Positions 1 through 7,845 of a DNA stretch of 64,000 bases are shown here, piece after piece. The stretch is from Myxococcales bacterium (GTDB lineage: Bacteria; Myxococcota_A; Polyangia; Polyangiales; Ga0077539). The stretch covers positions 1-64,000 of the forward strand of contig JAEUKI010000051.1 of assembly GCA_016793325.1 (NCBI GenBank), read 5' to 3'. The position numbers and the translations under genes were made by a program. Under the pieces are notes generated by a model. It did not search any database. It was given only the letters and a program-made list of their open reading frames with translations, and was not told the DNA's origin. The first letter of the stretch is position 1; every line of letters starts with the position of its first letter.

Positions 1-1
1 C

Positions 2-445
2 CTCCGCGACAAGATCGAGGAGTACTTCGGCGCTGGCGCCAAGTGGGTGTGGGTCGTGCGGCTGAAGGGCGAGCGGTGCGTCGAGGTCTATTCTGCGCCG
101 GGGGTGTTCACCACGCGCTCGGGGATGGACCCGATCGAAGCGCAGGGCGTACTCGCGCTCCCGGTGCCCGCTGCGGCGCTGTACGACCGCTCTGTCGCCC
201 TCGACGTCTCGCTGCGAAATCTCCTTCGCCGCGCGGGATATCGCGACATCGACGAGATCCGACAAGAGGGAGTCGCGCAGGGCCGCGCGATGCAGCTTCG
301 CGCGACGATCGTGGACCTCTGCGAGCTGCTCGAGATCGCGATCGACCCGACGCGGCGGGCGCGGATCGCGGACGCGGACGTCGACGCACTCGAGGCGCTG
401 TACGCCGAGATCAAACGCGCCCGACGCTGGCCCGACGACGGTTGA
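2..445 (+). CDS. Uma2-family (DUF820) nuclease-like protein, C-terminal part
   Basis: The open frame enters from the left edge and gives 147 residues before the stop, so the N-terminal part is outside the window. The first visible residues contain a K-x2-E-Y-x5-KWVWVV stretch followed by VEVYSAPG. This matches the end of the PD-(D/E)XK-like fold of Uma2 proteins, where a lysine and a YW-V/I strand follow the catalytic Asp and Glu. After it comes a helical, Arg/Glu-rich tail. The catalytic acidic residues would lie upstream and cannot be checked. Uma2 proteins are widespread in multicellular bacteria, but their biological role is poorly known. A second, complete member lies at 12348-13286. Confidence 0.7.
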   Translation, partial: LRDKIEEYFGAGAKWVWVVRLKGERCVEVYSAPGVFTTRSGMDPIEAQGVLALPVPAAALYDRSVALDVSLRNLLRRAGYRDIDEIRQEGVAQGRAMQLRATIVDLCELLEIAIDPTRRARIADADVDALEALYAEIKRARRWPDDG

Positions 446-510
446 CCGTCTCTGCGACGGATTCTCTGAGCATGATTCCCCGTTGGAAGGGTGTGCTTGC
501 AGATTGTGCG
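441..510. repeat. Direct repeat, left copy (partner 1007-1076)
   Basis: About 70 bp starting GTTGACCGTCTCTGCGACGG recur almost unchanged at 1007-1076. The copies bracket the body of the foldback element at 489-1005, and each ends with the element's left terminal repeat. The left copy overlaps the Uma2 stop codon. This could be a remnant of a tandem or repeated insertion. Confidence 0.85.
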
Positions 511-1005
511 TAGGGGAGGTCCGGCGCAACGCTGGGAGCCGCGCGACTCTATCCTGAAAAAACGCTGACAGAACTCGCGTTGCTGTGAACCGGGAGCCAA
601 GGGGCCCGGCAACAGCGCACCTGCGGTGCGGAGCGCAGCGGGCTCGCGCCCGCAGCTACTCGAGGAGCTCGATGAAACGACAAAGGGCTCGCCCGCGGTC
701 CTCGGGAGCGACGCGATCATCGATACGATTGATCTGCAAATTCACAAGCAGAACGACGCCGAGCGAGTCGAGGATCGGGTCGGTCGACGAGGACCGTGTG
801 CGAGTCGAGCGAGCGTTCAACGGGACGCCCGCGTAGCTGCGGGCGCGAGCCCGCTGCGCTCCGCACCGCAGGTGCGCTGTTGCCGGGCCCCTTGGCTCCC
901 GGTTCACAGCAACGCGAGTTCTGCCAGCGAATTTACAGGACGCGATCATCGATCACCAAGGCTCCTTCGGGACTCCTTGGCAACGCACGAACCGCAATCA
1001 CACCC
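489..1005. mobile_element. Foldback/MITE-like element, copy A1
   Basis: This 517-bp unit has no convincing gene. It has terminal inverted repeats of 22 bp at 489-510 and 984-1005, matching at about 18 positions. Inside are near-perfect inverted arms at about 563-657 and 835-929 containing GGGAGCCAAGGGGCCCGGCA. A 177-bp spacer separates the arms. The same architecture, with a 176-bp spacer, recurs at 55237-55843. The first half of the spacer is clearly similar between copies. No transposase is present, so a non-autonomous foldback element is the simplest reading, but a structured RNA cannot be excluded. Confidence 0.7.
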
Positions 1006-1006
1006 A

Positions 1007-1076
1007 GTTGACCGTCTCTGCGACGGATTCTCTGAGCATGATTCCCCGTTGGAAGGGTGTGCTTGCAGATTGCGCG
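1007..1076. repeat. Direct repeat, right copy (partner 441-510)
   Basis: This near-identical second copy of the segment at 441-510 follows directly after the right terminal repeat of the foldback element. It ends in another left-type terminal repeat, GGGTGTGCTTGCAGATTGCG, which suggests the start of a second, deleted element. Confidence 0.85.
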
Positions 1077-1121
1077 CGAGCAAGCAGCGGGCGCGCGTGT
1101 GCTCGATCCGCAATCTCCCCT

Positions 1122-1222
1122 CGTCGCCATTCCTGGCGGCGCGCGTTTCGTCGCCAGTCGACTGGCGACCATGTTTTCTCTGCGCGCCAGAGGGTTTCTC
1201 GGCGCATCTCGAAAACGTGTGC
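1122..1222. repeat. 101-bp double-hairpin repeat, copy 1
   Basis: The unit holds two hairpins: CGCCATTCCTGGCG (about 1126-1139) and the perfect palindrome GTCGCCAGTCGACTGGCGAC (1150-1169). A tail follows that ends in CTCGAAAACGTGTGC. Five more copies lie at 5183, 9849, 11138, 13402 and 18522. This copy lies 5' of the Kelch-like gene, not next to a stop codon as the others do. Confidence 0.9.
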
Positions 1223-1277
1223 GTCGATCGAACGCGGTGATCACGATCGTTGACACCGCTCGCGTCGGGCGACCATC

Positions 1278-2381
1278 GTGCGCCCCACGATGGACACCGA
1301 AGAACGTTGGCGAACGATGTCGACCGAGGGTGAACCCGCCCCGCGCTCGAACTTCTGCAGCGTGTGGACGGGGACTCACTGGTTCGTTTGGGGCGGGATT
1401 CTCGCGCTGCGACAAGGCACGTTCGTGCTGGCAAACGACGGGGCGCTCTACGACCCTGCGACCGACGCGTGGACGCCCGTGAGCGCGACGAACGCGCCGA
1501 GCGCGCGCTACTTGGCGCGCGCGACGTGGACGGGGACGCACGTACTCCTGTGGGGAGGCCGCGGCCCGACGCACGACGCGAACCCCACGGACGGAGCGCT
1601 CTACGACCCCGTGCGCGACGCGTGGACGCCGCTCGGCACCGCGGATCCACCGGCGCATCGAATGTATCAATCCGCGGATTGGGTCGACGGCAAGTGGTAT
1701 TGGCTCTGCGGGACGCGACACAACGCCCGCGTGAACGACGGCGCGTGCTTCGACTCTGCGACGCGCGCGTGGTCCGCGCTCTCGTGGCCCGACGCGCCTG
1801 CGCCACGTTGGGAACACGCGACGGCGTGGACGGGCGAAGAGATCCTCGCGTTCGGCGGATTCGGCCCAGGAACTTCGTACGCCAACGACGCCGTCGCGTT
1901 CAACCCGCGCACCAACGCGTGGCGCGTGCTCGAATCGAAGGGCGCTCCGTCGCGAAGGACGCATCACCCTGTCGCGTGGACGGGCAGCGAGCTCTGCGTC
2001 TGGGGTGGAATCTCCAGCGTGGGATCGAAGGACCTCACCAAAGGCGCCCTCTACGACCCTCGCGCCAACGTGTGGCGCAACATCCCGACGAAGAACGAGC
2101 CCTCGGCGCGCGCAAACCACACGTTGTTGTGGACCGGTCGCGAGGTCCTCGTGTGGGGCGGCGACGTTCGCCACAACCCGCAGGGGAGGATCGCCGGCCC
2201 CGGGGGCTTGTTCGATCCCGTGAAGAAATCCTGGCGCCCGTTGCCCGCGGGCGAGCCTGCGGCGCGCGTCGATCACGGCGCCGTGTGGACCGGCGAAGAG
2301 CTCTTGTTGTGGGGCGGAAGCGCCGAGGGCAGCGGCTTCGTGACACGATACTTCGCCGAAGGCCACCGCGTCCGACTGTGA
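1278..2381 (+). CDS. Kelch-like beta-propeller protein, possibly N-terminally truncated
   Basis: The 367-residue product has about seven repeats of the form (V/T/A)WTG-x3-(V/L)-x-WGG spaced about 45-50 residues apart, with a companion W-x-P/L element before each. This is a Kelch/galactose-oxidase-type propeller signature. Starts are possible at GTG 1278, ATG 1290 and ATG 1317, and none has a clear ribosome-binding site. Proteins of this type in myxobacteria usually carry a signal peptide or lipobox. None is present here, and the frame begins only about 55 bp after repeat copy 1. Loss of the original 5' end is therefore plausible. The molecular role is unknown; such propellers usually bind proteins or glycans. 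Confidence 0.75.
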   Translation: MRPTMDTEERWRTMSTEGEPAPRSNFCSVWTGTHWFVWGGILALRQGTFVLANDGALYDPATDAWTPVSATNAPSARYLARATWTGTHVLLWGGRGPTHDANPTDGALYDPVRDAWTPLGTADPPAHRMYQSADWVDGKWYWLCGTRHNARVNDGACFDSATRAWSALSWPDAPAPRWEHATAWTGEEILAFGGFGPGTSYANDAVAFNPRTNAWRVLESKGAPSRRTHHPVAWTGSELCVWGGISSVGSKDLTKGALYDPRANVWRNIPTKNEPSARANHTLLWTGREVLVWGGDVRHNPQGRIAGPGGLFDPVKKSWRPLPAGEPAARVDHGAVWTGEELLLWGGSAEGSGFVTRYFAEGHRVRL

Positions 2382-2523
2382 CTGCGTGCGCTCCTCGGGC
2401 TCTTCGATGGCCCGCTGCCCGTCGAACATCGCTACGGCGCCCGGGACGCAATTTCGTCGAGCACTGCAGCGAGGTCGCGTTGCGCGTTGGCGTTCGGCCC
2501 GAGATGCGTTGGAATGTGTCTCG

Positions 2524-3084
2524 ATGAGCACCAGGAGCCTCTGGGCTGTTTGTCTCTGCGTCGGAGTCGCTGTCAGCGCGTGCGCAGCGCCCGATGTTGT
2601 CCAGCGCGGCGACGCGCGTGTCGCGAACGACGCTGCCATGGACGCGGCCCTCGCGATGGACGCGGCCAGCGACGCGCACTCGGACGCGACGGGGCTGGAC
2701 GACGTCGCGCCGGACGCGCTCGCGCTCGATGCGCCGACGACCGACGCTCCCGTGGACGATCGAGCCACGAGCGACGGAAGACCCAGTTGCGCTCCTGGCC
2801 AAACGCTTTGCGGCAGCGTGTGCGTCGATCTCAACACCTCCACGGTGCACTGCGGAATCTGCGACGGACCTTGCGACCCCGAAGGAACGACGCGCGTCGT
2901 GTGCGTCGCGGGCGCGTGCGAGATCACGTGCGATCGGCTCCATGGAAACTGCGATTTCAACAACTACAACGGCTGCGAGACGCCCTTCGAAGACGATCGT
3001 TTGAATTGTGGTGCGTGTGGCAATCAGTGTTTTCGCACGCAAAACTGCTGCGGCGGCCGGTGCGTCGACACGCCTTGTCCATGA
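2524..3084 (+). CDS. Cys-rich lipoprotein with Asp/Ala-rich tether
   Basis: The 186-residue product starts at ATG 2524. A short hydrophobic signal follows, ending in the lipobox VSAC, so it is probably lipid-anchored in the envelope. Residues about 25-90 are an Ala/Asp-rich flexible tether containing repeated DAA/DA pairs. The C-terminal half is Cys-rich, with segments such as CGSVCVDL, HCGICDG and NCGACGNQCF. These resemble the disulfide-rich modules common in myxobacterial surface lipoproteins. The gene converges on the next one with only 12 bp between stops. No specific function can be given. Confidence 0.8.
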   Translation: MSTRSLWAVCLCVGVAVSACAAPDVVQRGDARVANDAAMDAALAMDAASDAHSDATGLDDVAPDALALDAPTTDAPVDDRATSDGRPSCAPGQTLCGSVCVDLNTSTVHCGICDGPCDPEGTTRVVCVAGACEITCDRLHGNCDFNNYNGCETPFEDDRLNCGACGNQCFRTQNCCGGRCVDTPCP

Positions 3085-3096
3085 TCGTCAAATCGC

Positions 3097-4911
3097 TCAC
3101 GACCCACACGGAACGTCGTACAGGCGCTGCGTGCACTCGAGTCGCACGATCGCGCTCAGGGACGGACGCGCGCGATTTGTGAACTCGATGCGCTGCGTGC
3201 ACGTCGGGTTCTCTGGGTCGATCGATCGATCGTAGTACCAACCGGGCGCGTCCGATGCCGGCGCGAACGAGCGCGCGCCCGCGTCTGCTGGGTGTGTTGC
3301 GATCTGATCGATCGAGCACACCTCGCGCGGCACGCCATCGTCGCCTACGAACACTCCGTCGGGTCCGTCGATTCGGTGACGCCCGCGCGCCGCGTCGCAC
3401 GGTTGCCCAGGGGGCAGAATCTCTCGCGCTTCACAGGGGATTCTCTCGAGCCCATCGCTCCCTCGATCGGGAACGAACACACGCGGAAGACACCGTGCTC
3501 CGCCGCGCTGCGCCGTCTTTCGCAGGATCAACCGGAGGGTGTTCGCGAATCGATCTGCGCACACAGAATCAACGACGCTGTTGCGACAGGGCGCGCCGTT
3601 GCACATCGGCGCCTCGTCGAAGCGGCGCGCGAGCTCGACGATGCGGCGCGCAGGCAGCGCGATGGAAGCGTCCGAGCGACACGCGCTCGACGGAGGCTCC
3701 GTGGTTTCTCTCTGACAAACCGCGGCGATGTGCCCGCATCGATCGTCGAAGCGCGGCACCGTGCTCCTCGCGAGCGCTCGCCAGTCGATCGACTCCCGGT
3801 CCCGATCATCCCACGGGATACTCACGGGAACTCCCGTGATCGCCGCGAACAAGATCCGCTCGGGGTGTCCCGGCTTCAACGATGCGAGGTTACGGTTCCA
3901 GCCGCCCACGGGATCCACCGCGTATGGATTGTTTGGGAGATAGCGCTCGATGGGCCACGTCGGATCGAGCGCCGAATCGAGCGTCTCTGGATAGAACCGA
4001 CGCTCGACGTCCGCGTGGGACCATTGCGTGGAGGCGGGCGCAAACGCGCTGGTCGCGTCGCGACACGGCGCGCCGCTCGTCGCCATGCTGAAGCCGGCGT
4101 CTCTCGAACAATCGCGGACCGATTGATCTTCGCCCGTGCTCATGACGACGATCGCGAGCATCGCTTCTTGGCGAAGAAAACCTGTGTTCGGTTCGGACCC
4201 AACACTCGGTTGATCCGCGCCGTGCTCCACGAGCGCTCTCCATAGCGCTTCGAGCGGCTGCGAAATCGCGCATCTCTCGACGGTTGCCGCGGCGTGACAC
4301 GCGAACTGCTGGAGCGTGAGCGCCGCGTTGCGCGTGGCGGTCACGCCGAGCTCTTCCTCGAACTGACAGCCACGTGTCGTTCCACAAAACGAGAGGAACG
4401 CTGGCAGGTCGCTGCAGCTCGCTTCGGACGCGCTCTGCGTGAGCGAGCCAGCCGCAGCCGTGATGGTCGACGGCGATCGCAAGAGTGCTGCGGTGACGCG
4501 CGGACCGATGCGCCCATCGAGCCCTCGGGGCGTCTCGCACGCGCGCAGTCCCGAGCCTCGCGCCCCGAGGTCTGCGCTGACCACGCCGACGCGAAGCGAG
4601 TCGATCGGCGGATAGGCGCGAAAGTCGTCCGCGTTGTTCGGGTCGCAACGATGCCGAGTTCCACCACCTGGCGTGCTTCGAGAGATGCACGGCGGATCGA
4701 TGAGCTCTTGGACGACCCCGAACAGCCGCGACAGGTGCTCGGCCGCGGACGGCGCGCTGTCGATCACGAACACGAGGTCGAGCTGCGTCGGACTCTCGAA
4801 GCGAACCACTTCGCTTACTGCGGAGTACACCGCAGGGCAGCGGCGATCGACGGGAGCCGCACCACACCCGAGCGAGAGAGACAGCATCGACGCGAGCGCG
4901 AGACGGTTCAT
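3097..4911 (-). CDS. Lipoprotein with degenerate von Willebrand A-like domain
   Basis: The 604-residue product is taken from the ATG at 4911 because it gives a proper signal, LALASMLSLSLGC, with a lipobox Cys. The mature part begins with LDLVFVIDSAPSAAEH, which sits where a VWA domain has its metal site. The motif reads D-S-A-P-S rather than D-x-S-x-S, so metal binding is probably altered. A later VVMSTGEDQSVRDC segment corresponds to the VVTDEDDCS strand seen in many myxobacterial VWA lipoproteins. Many Cys residues suggest disulfides outside the cytoplasm. The function is probably adhesion or surface structure, but this is inference. Confidence 0.7.
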   Translation of the reverse strand: MNRLALASMLSLSLGCGAAPVDRRCPAVYSAVSEVVRFESPTQLDLVFVIDSAPSAAEHLSRLFGVVQELIDPPCISRSTPGGGTRHRCDPNNADDFRAYPPIDSLRVGVVSADLGARGSGLRACETPRGLDGRIGPRVTAALLRSPSTITAAAGSLTQSASEASCSDLPAFLSFCGTTRGCQFEEELGVTATRNAALTLQQFACHAAATVERCAISQPLEALWRALVEHGADQPSVGSEPNTGFLRQEAMLAIVVMSTGEDQSVRDCSRDAGFSMATSGAPCRDATSAFAPASTQWSHADVERRFYPETLDSALDPTWPIERYLPNNPYAVDPVGGWNRNLASLKPGHPERILFAAITGVPVSIPWDDRDRESIDWRALARSTVPRFDDRCGHIAAVCQRETTEPPSSACRSDASIALPARRIVELARRFDEAPMCNGAPCRNSVVDSVCADRFANTLRLILRKTAQRGGARCLPRVFVPDRGSDGLERIPCEAREILPPGQPCDAARGRHRIDGPDGVFVGDDGVPREVCSIDQIATHPADAGARSFAPASDAPGWYYDRSIDPENPTCTQRIEFTNRARPSLSAIVRLECTQRLYDVPCGS

Positions 4912-5068
4912 AGCGAAGGAGCCCGACAGCGCGAGGGTGAACTGCACGAACCAATCCAGAGCCTACAGCGCGCAGGCTGGCATCACGACACCGCGAAAGG
5001 TCGCAATCGGTGCCGTTGGTTGCACGAGTGCCAACCGTGTTGTCAGCACTGCAGAATGAGAAGGGGAA

Positions 5069-5130
5069 GGGGACGGACCTCGCATTTGGAGCGTCGGCTT
5101 CTCGACGCTCCAAATGCGAGGTCCGTCCCC
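5069..5130. repeat. Perfect 28-bp-stem hairpin
   Basis: Arms at 5069-5096 and 5103-5130 pair perfectly over 28 bp around a 6-nt loop; the left arm begins GGGGACGGACCTCGCATTTG. It lies in the 400-bp gap upstream of the lipoprotein gene. Stems of this GGGGACGG...CCGTCCCC kind resemble the ends mobilised by IS200/REP-associated Y1 transposases. No such gene is in the window. Confidence 0.9.
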
Positions 5131-5182
5131 GTTCCCTGACCCGCTCCCTGCCGCTCCTTGTCCCGCGCCCTATGCGCGCGCT

Positions 5183-5283
5183 CGTCGCCATTCCTGGCGG
5201 CGCACACTTCGTCGCCAGTCGACTGGCGACTATGTTTTTGCTGGTGTAGAGCGAGTTTGTCAGCGCGTCTCGAAAACGTGTGC
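5183..5283. repeat. 101-bp double-hairpin repeat, copy 2
   Basis: Same unit as at 1122, with the perfect palindrome at 5211-5230 and the tail ending CTCGAAAACGTGTGC. It ends 30 nt from the stop codon of the minus-strand gene at 5313-6020. Confidence 0.9.
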
Positions 5284-5312
5284 TGCGAGCCCTCGAGCGC
5301 ACGCGCGACGTC

Positions 5313-6020
5313 TCAGCGGCGCATCGCGGCGACCGCCGACGCGATCAACGCCAGCACAGCGAAGATCGCGAACACTGCGAAGAGGGAGCGCGTCTGCTCT
5401 CGGTCTTCTCGCTCGGACTGGCGCTCCTTGACGACGGCGACCTCTTGTCGGCGAGCGGCGTCGAGGTCTGCGATCGGCCCTGTGCGGTAGCCCGCGCGCT
5501 CGGCTTGCGCTCGATCGGCTGCCAAGAACGCTCCGTCTACGTTGGCCGCGATGCGGACGGCGAGCGCGATCAGCGGGCGGATCTCGTCGGGTTCGTCCAT
5601 CCAGGCTTCGCGTTCGATCATCAGACCGTCCGTCGTCGTGTGAAGCCCGACGCGTCCGTGAGAGAGCATGGCCCTCCGCGCGTCCTCATCCATGAGCGCG
5701 CGGACGACGTCGGCGGGCGCAGCTTCGACCAAGAATGCGTCGTCGAAGGCTGCGTCGCCGAGTCGCACGTGCGTCGCGAGCCCTTCGTTGACGTACCCGG
5801 CGTGTTTCTCGCGCCTCGGAACCACTGCGAGATGCAGGTCTCGGCGGACCCCTGCGCCGAGCACGACGATCTCTGTGTAGAGGTCGGTGTACGAACCTAC
5901 GCCGCGATCCACGAATCGAAGTTCGACGGGAACTCCAGCAAACGTTCCGCGAGCGCGGTCGCCGGCAGGACTGTGCGCTGAATCGAGCAGGAGCGAGGCG
6001 ATCTCGAGGGTCGACTTCAT
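5313..6020 (-). CDS. Hypothetical protein with C-terminal membrane anchor
   Basis: The 235-residue product is not recognised. Most of it is a soluble alpha/beta-looking domain with no signal peptide. The last 25-30 residues, FAVFAIFAVLALIASAVAA followed by Met-Arg-Arg, form one hydrophobic helix, so the protein is probably a tail-anchored inner-membrane protein facing the cytoplasm. A charged, possibly coiled stretch (KERQSEREDREQTR) precedes the helix. It lies 190 bp downstream of pstB on the same strand, but a hairpin separates them, so co-transcription with the phosphate operon is uncertain. Confidence 0.65.
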   Translation of the reverse strand: MKSTLEIASLLLDSAHSPAGDRARGTFAGVPVELRFVDRGVGSYTDLYTEIVVLGAGVRRDLHLAVVPRREKHAGYVNEGLATHVRLGDAAFDDAFLVEAAPADVVRALMDEDARRAMLSHGRVGLHTTTDGLMIEREAWMDEPDEIRPLIALAVRIAANVDGAFLAADRAQAERAGYRTGPIADLDAARRQEVAVVKERQSEREDREQTRSLFAVFAIFAVLALIASAVAAMRR

Positions 6021-6154
6021 GGCACGAGCTTCGTCGAGAGGATGGAAGGGCTGAGTGTGTCGCGCGCTCGTGCGTGGGGCCAGAACGGCGATCGTGCGAC
6101 GATCTCGCGCGTCGACGCCTCGCGGTCGTGCGATCGCCCTCGGGGCCCGCGCGT

Positions 6155-6189
6155 GCGGTTCGAGCGCCCGCGACGATCGCTCGAACCGC
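6155..6189 (-). terminator. Hairpin downstream of pstB
   Basis: A 12-bp perfect stem, GCGGTTCGAGCG paired with CGCTCGAACCGC around an 11-nt loop, starts 22 nt beyond the pstB stop codon. There is no T-run after it, so it is at best a weak or Rho-assisted terminator, or an mRNA-end stabiliser. Confidence 0.4.
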
Positions 6190-6210
6190 GGCGTCGTGTG
6201 TGTTGCGTAG

Positions 6211-6981
6211 TCAACCGATCGCTCCGCGCACGTAGCTTCGCGTGCGCTCGTCGTCGGGGGCGAGCAACACGCGCTCGCTCGGACCGAACTCGACGAGCGC
6301 GCCCAGGTAGAAGAACGCCGTGTGGTCGCTCACGCGTCGCGCTTGCGCGAGCGAGTGCGTGACGAGCACGACCGTGTAGCGAGCCTTCAATTCAGTGATC
6401 AACGCTTCCACGTGCTCCGTCGCGATGGGGTCGAGCGCGGAGCATGGCTCGTCCATGAGCAGAACGTCTGGCTCGATCGCGATCGCGCGAGCGATGCAGA
6501 GGCGCTGCTGTTGCCCGCCCGAGAGGGCGCTGGCGGGGGCTCGGAGGCGGTCTTTTACCTCGCTCCAGAGCGCCGCGCGACGGAGCGCGCGCTCGACGCG
6601 CTCGGGGATCGCTTGCGGAGCAGTGTGACCCGCGACGCGAAGGCCGAACGCGACGTTGTCGAAGATGCTGCCGGGCAGAGGATTGGGGCGCTGAAAGACC
6701 ATTCCGACTCGCCGACGAACGGCGACGGGGTCGACGTCGCGGTGATAGATGTCCTCGCCGTCGAGGAGGACTTCGCCCGAGACCTCCGCGCGCTCGACCG
6801 TGTCGTGCATTCGGTTGAGCGCCCGGAGAAACGTGCTCTTTCCGCAGCCCGAAGGCCCGATCAGCGCGGTCACGCCGTGCGCGGCGATCGAGACGTCGAT
6901 CGGGGTCAAGACGCGCTTTTCGTCGAACGATACGGTGAGCGAGCGCGTCTCGATCTTGGCTTGGTGTCGAGTCGTTGTCAT
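6211..6981 (-). CDS. pstB: Phosphate ABC transporter ATP-binding protein PstB
   Basis: This 256-residue ATPase powers high-affinity phosphate import through the PstCA channel on the cytoplasmic face. Walker A is GPSGCGKST (residues 42-50), the ABC signature is LSGGQQQR (about 153-160), Walker B is VLLMDEP (173-179), and a switch histidine lies in VTHS. The LNRMHD segment after Walker A is typical of PstB and separates it from other importers. It is the last gene of pstS-pstC-pstA-pstB and starts 6 nt after pstA. Expression under phosphate limitation is expected from the family; no Pho box was identified. Confidence 0.95.
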   Translation of the reverse strand: MTTTRHQAKIETRSLTVSFDEKRVLTPIDVSIAAHGVTALIGPSGCGKSTFLRALNRMHDTVERAEVSGEVLLDGEDIYHRDVDPVAVRRRVGMVFQRPNPLPGSIFDNVAFGLRVAGHTAPQAIPERVERALRRAALWSEVKDRLRAPASALSGGQQQRLCIARAIAIEPDVLLMDEPCSALDPIATEHVEALITELKARYTVVLVTHSLAQARRVSDHTAFFYLGALVEFGPSERVLLAPDDERTRSYVRGAIG

Positions 6982-6987
6982 CGGGAC

Positions 6988-7845
6988 CTACTCGCGGCTC
7001 GCGCGATGGCGGAGCGCGATGGCCGTACCGTTGAGCGCCAGCGTCACGAGTAAGAGCAAGAGCGCTGTCGCTTGCGCCGCCGGACGCGAGCGGCTGACGT
7101 CCGCGGCTTGCGTGCTCAGCGCGTACAAGTGAAATCCGAGGTGCATGAACATCGCCCGCACGTCCGTCGGTAGGTCCGGAACGAAGTTCGCAGCGCCAGT
7201 GAACAAGATCGGTGCGACTTCTCCGGCGCCGCGGCCGATCGCGAGGACGACGCCGGTGAGCACGCCGACCCGCGCCGCGGGCAATACGACAACGAACGTC
7301 GTCTCGAGCTTCGTCGCGCCGAGCGCGAGCGCTGCCTCGCGGAGCTCGCGAGGTACGCGCCGAAGCGCTTCTTCGGTCGTGACGATCACCACTGGCAGCG
7401 TGAGCACCGCCAACGTGGCGCCCGACCAGAGCACGCACGGTCGACCGAAGACCGCGCCGAGCCCAGGGTAGAGGATTCGGTCCATTCCTCGTCCAACGAA
7501 CAGCACGAAGAAGCCGAGACCAAAGAGACCGAAGACGATCGATGGTACGCCCGCGAGCGCCCGCACGGCCGCGCGCACCCACCGCGTCGTCGTCGAACAC
7601 TCTGGCGCGTACTCCGCGAGGTATACCGCCGTAATCACGGCGAACGGGACGCCGAGCAGCGTCATGATCGCCGTGACGAGCGCGGTTCCGACGGTCGCTG
7701 CGGCGAGTCCGTCCGTCGATCCGCGCGCGAGCGCAGGGATGCCTGCCACGACAACGGAGCCGAGCACGAGCGCGAGCGCGAGCAAGAGCAAGAGCAATGC
7801 GCTCCCCGCGAGCGCGCCGAACGCGACGTTTCTCGCGGACTTCAC
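6988..7845 (-). CDS. pstA: Phosphate ABC transporter permease PstA
   Basis: The 285-residue product has about six hydrophobic segments and the binding-protein-dependent permease signature in EALRRVPRELREAALALGAT (about residues 160-179). This EAA loop contacts PstB. The N-terminus is a long Leu-rich membrane helix. The ATG overlaps the pstC stop as ATGA (7845-7842), which indicates translational coupling. The length fits PstA, and the position between pstC and pstB supports the call. Confidence 0.93.
   Translation of the reverse strand: MKSARNVAFGALAGSALLLLLLALALVLGSVVVAGIPALARGSTDGLAAATVGTALVTAIMTLLGVPFAVITAVYLAEYAPECSTTTRWVRAAVRALAGVPSIVFGLFGLGFFVLFVGRGMDRILYPGLGAVFGRPCVLWSGATLAVLTLPVVIVTTEEALRRVPRELREAALALGATKLETTFVVVLPAARVGVLTGVVLAIGRGAGEVAPILFTGAANFVPDLPTDVRAMFMHLGFHLYALSTQAADVSRSRPAAQATALLLLLVTLALNGTAIALRHRASRE

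Noticed and set aside
626..1240. Possible protein genes within foldback element A1
   Set aside because: Frames run through inverted repeats on both strands and share only short similarity with A2; the similarity follows the DNA repeat rather than codon use.
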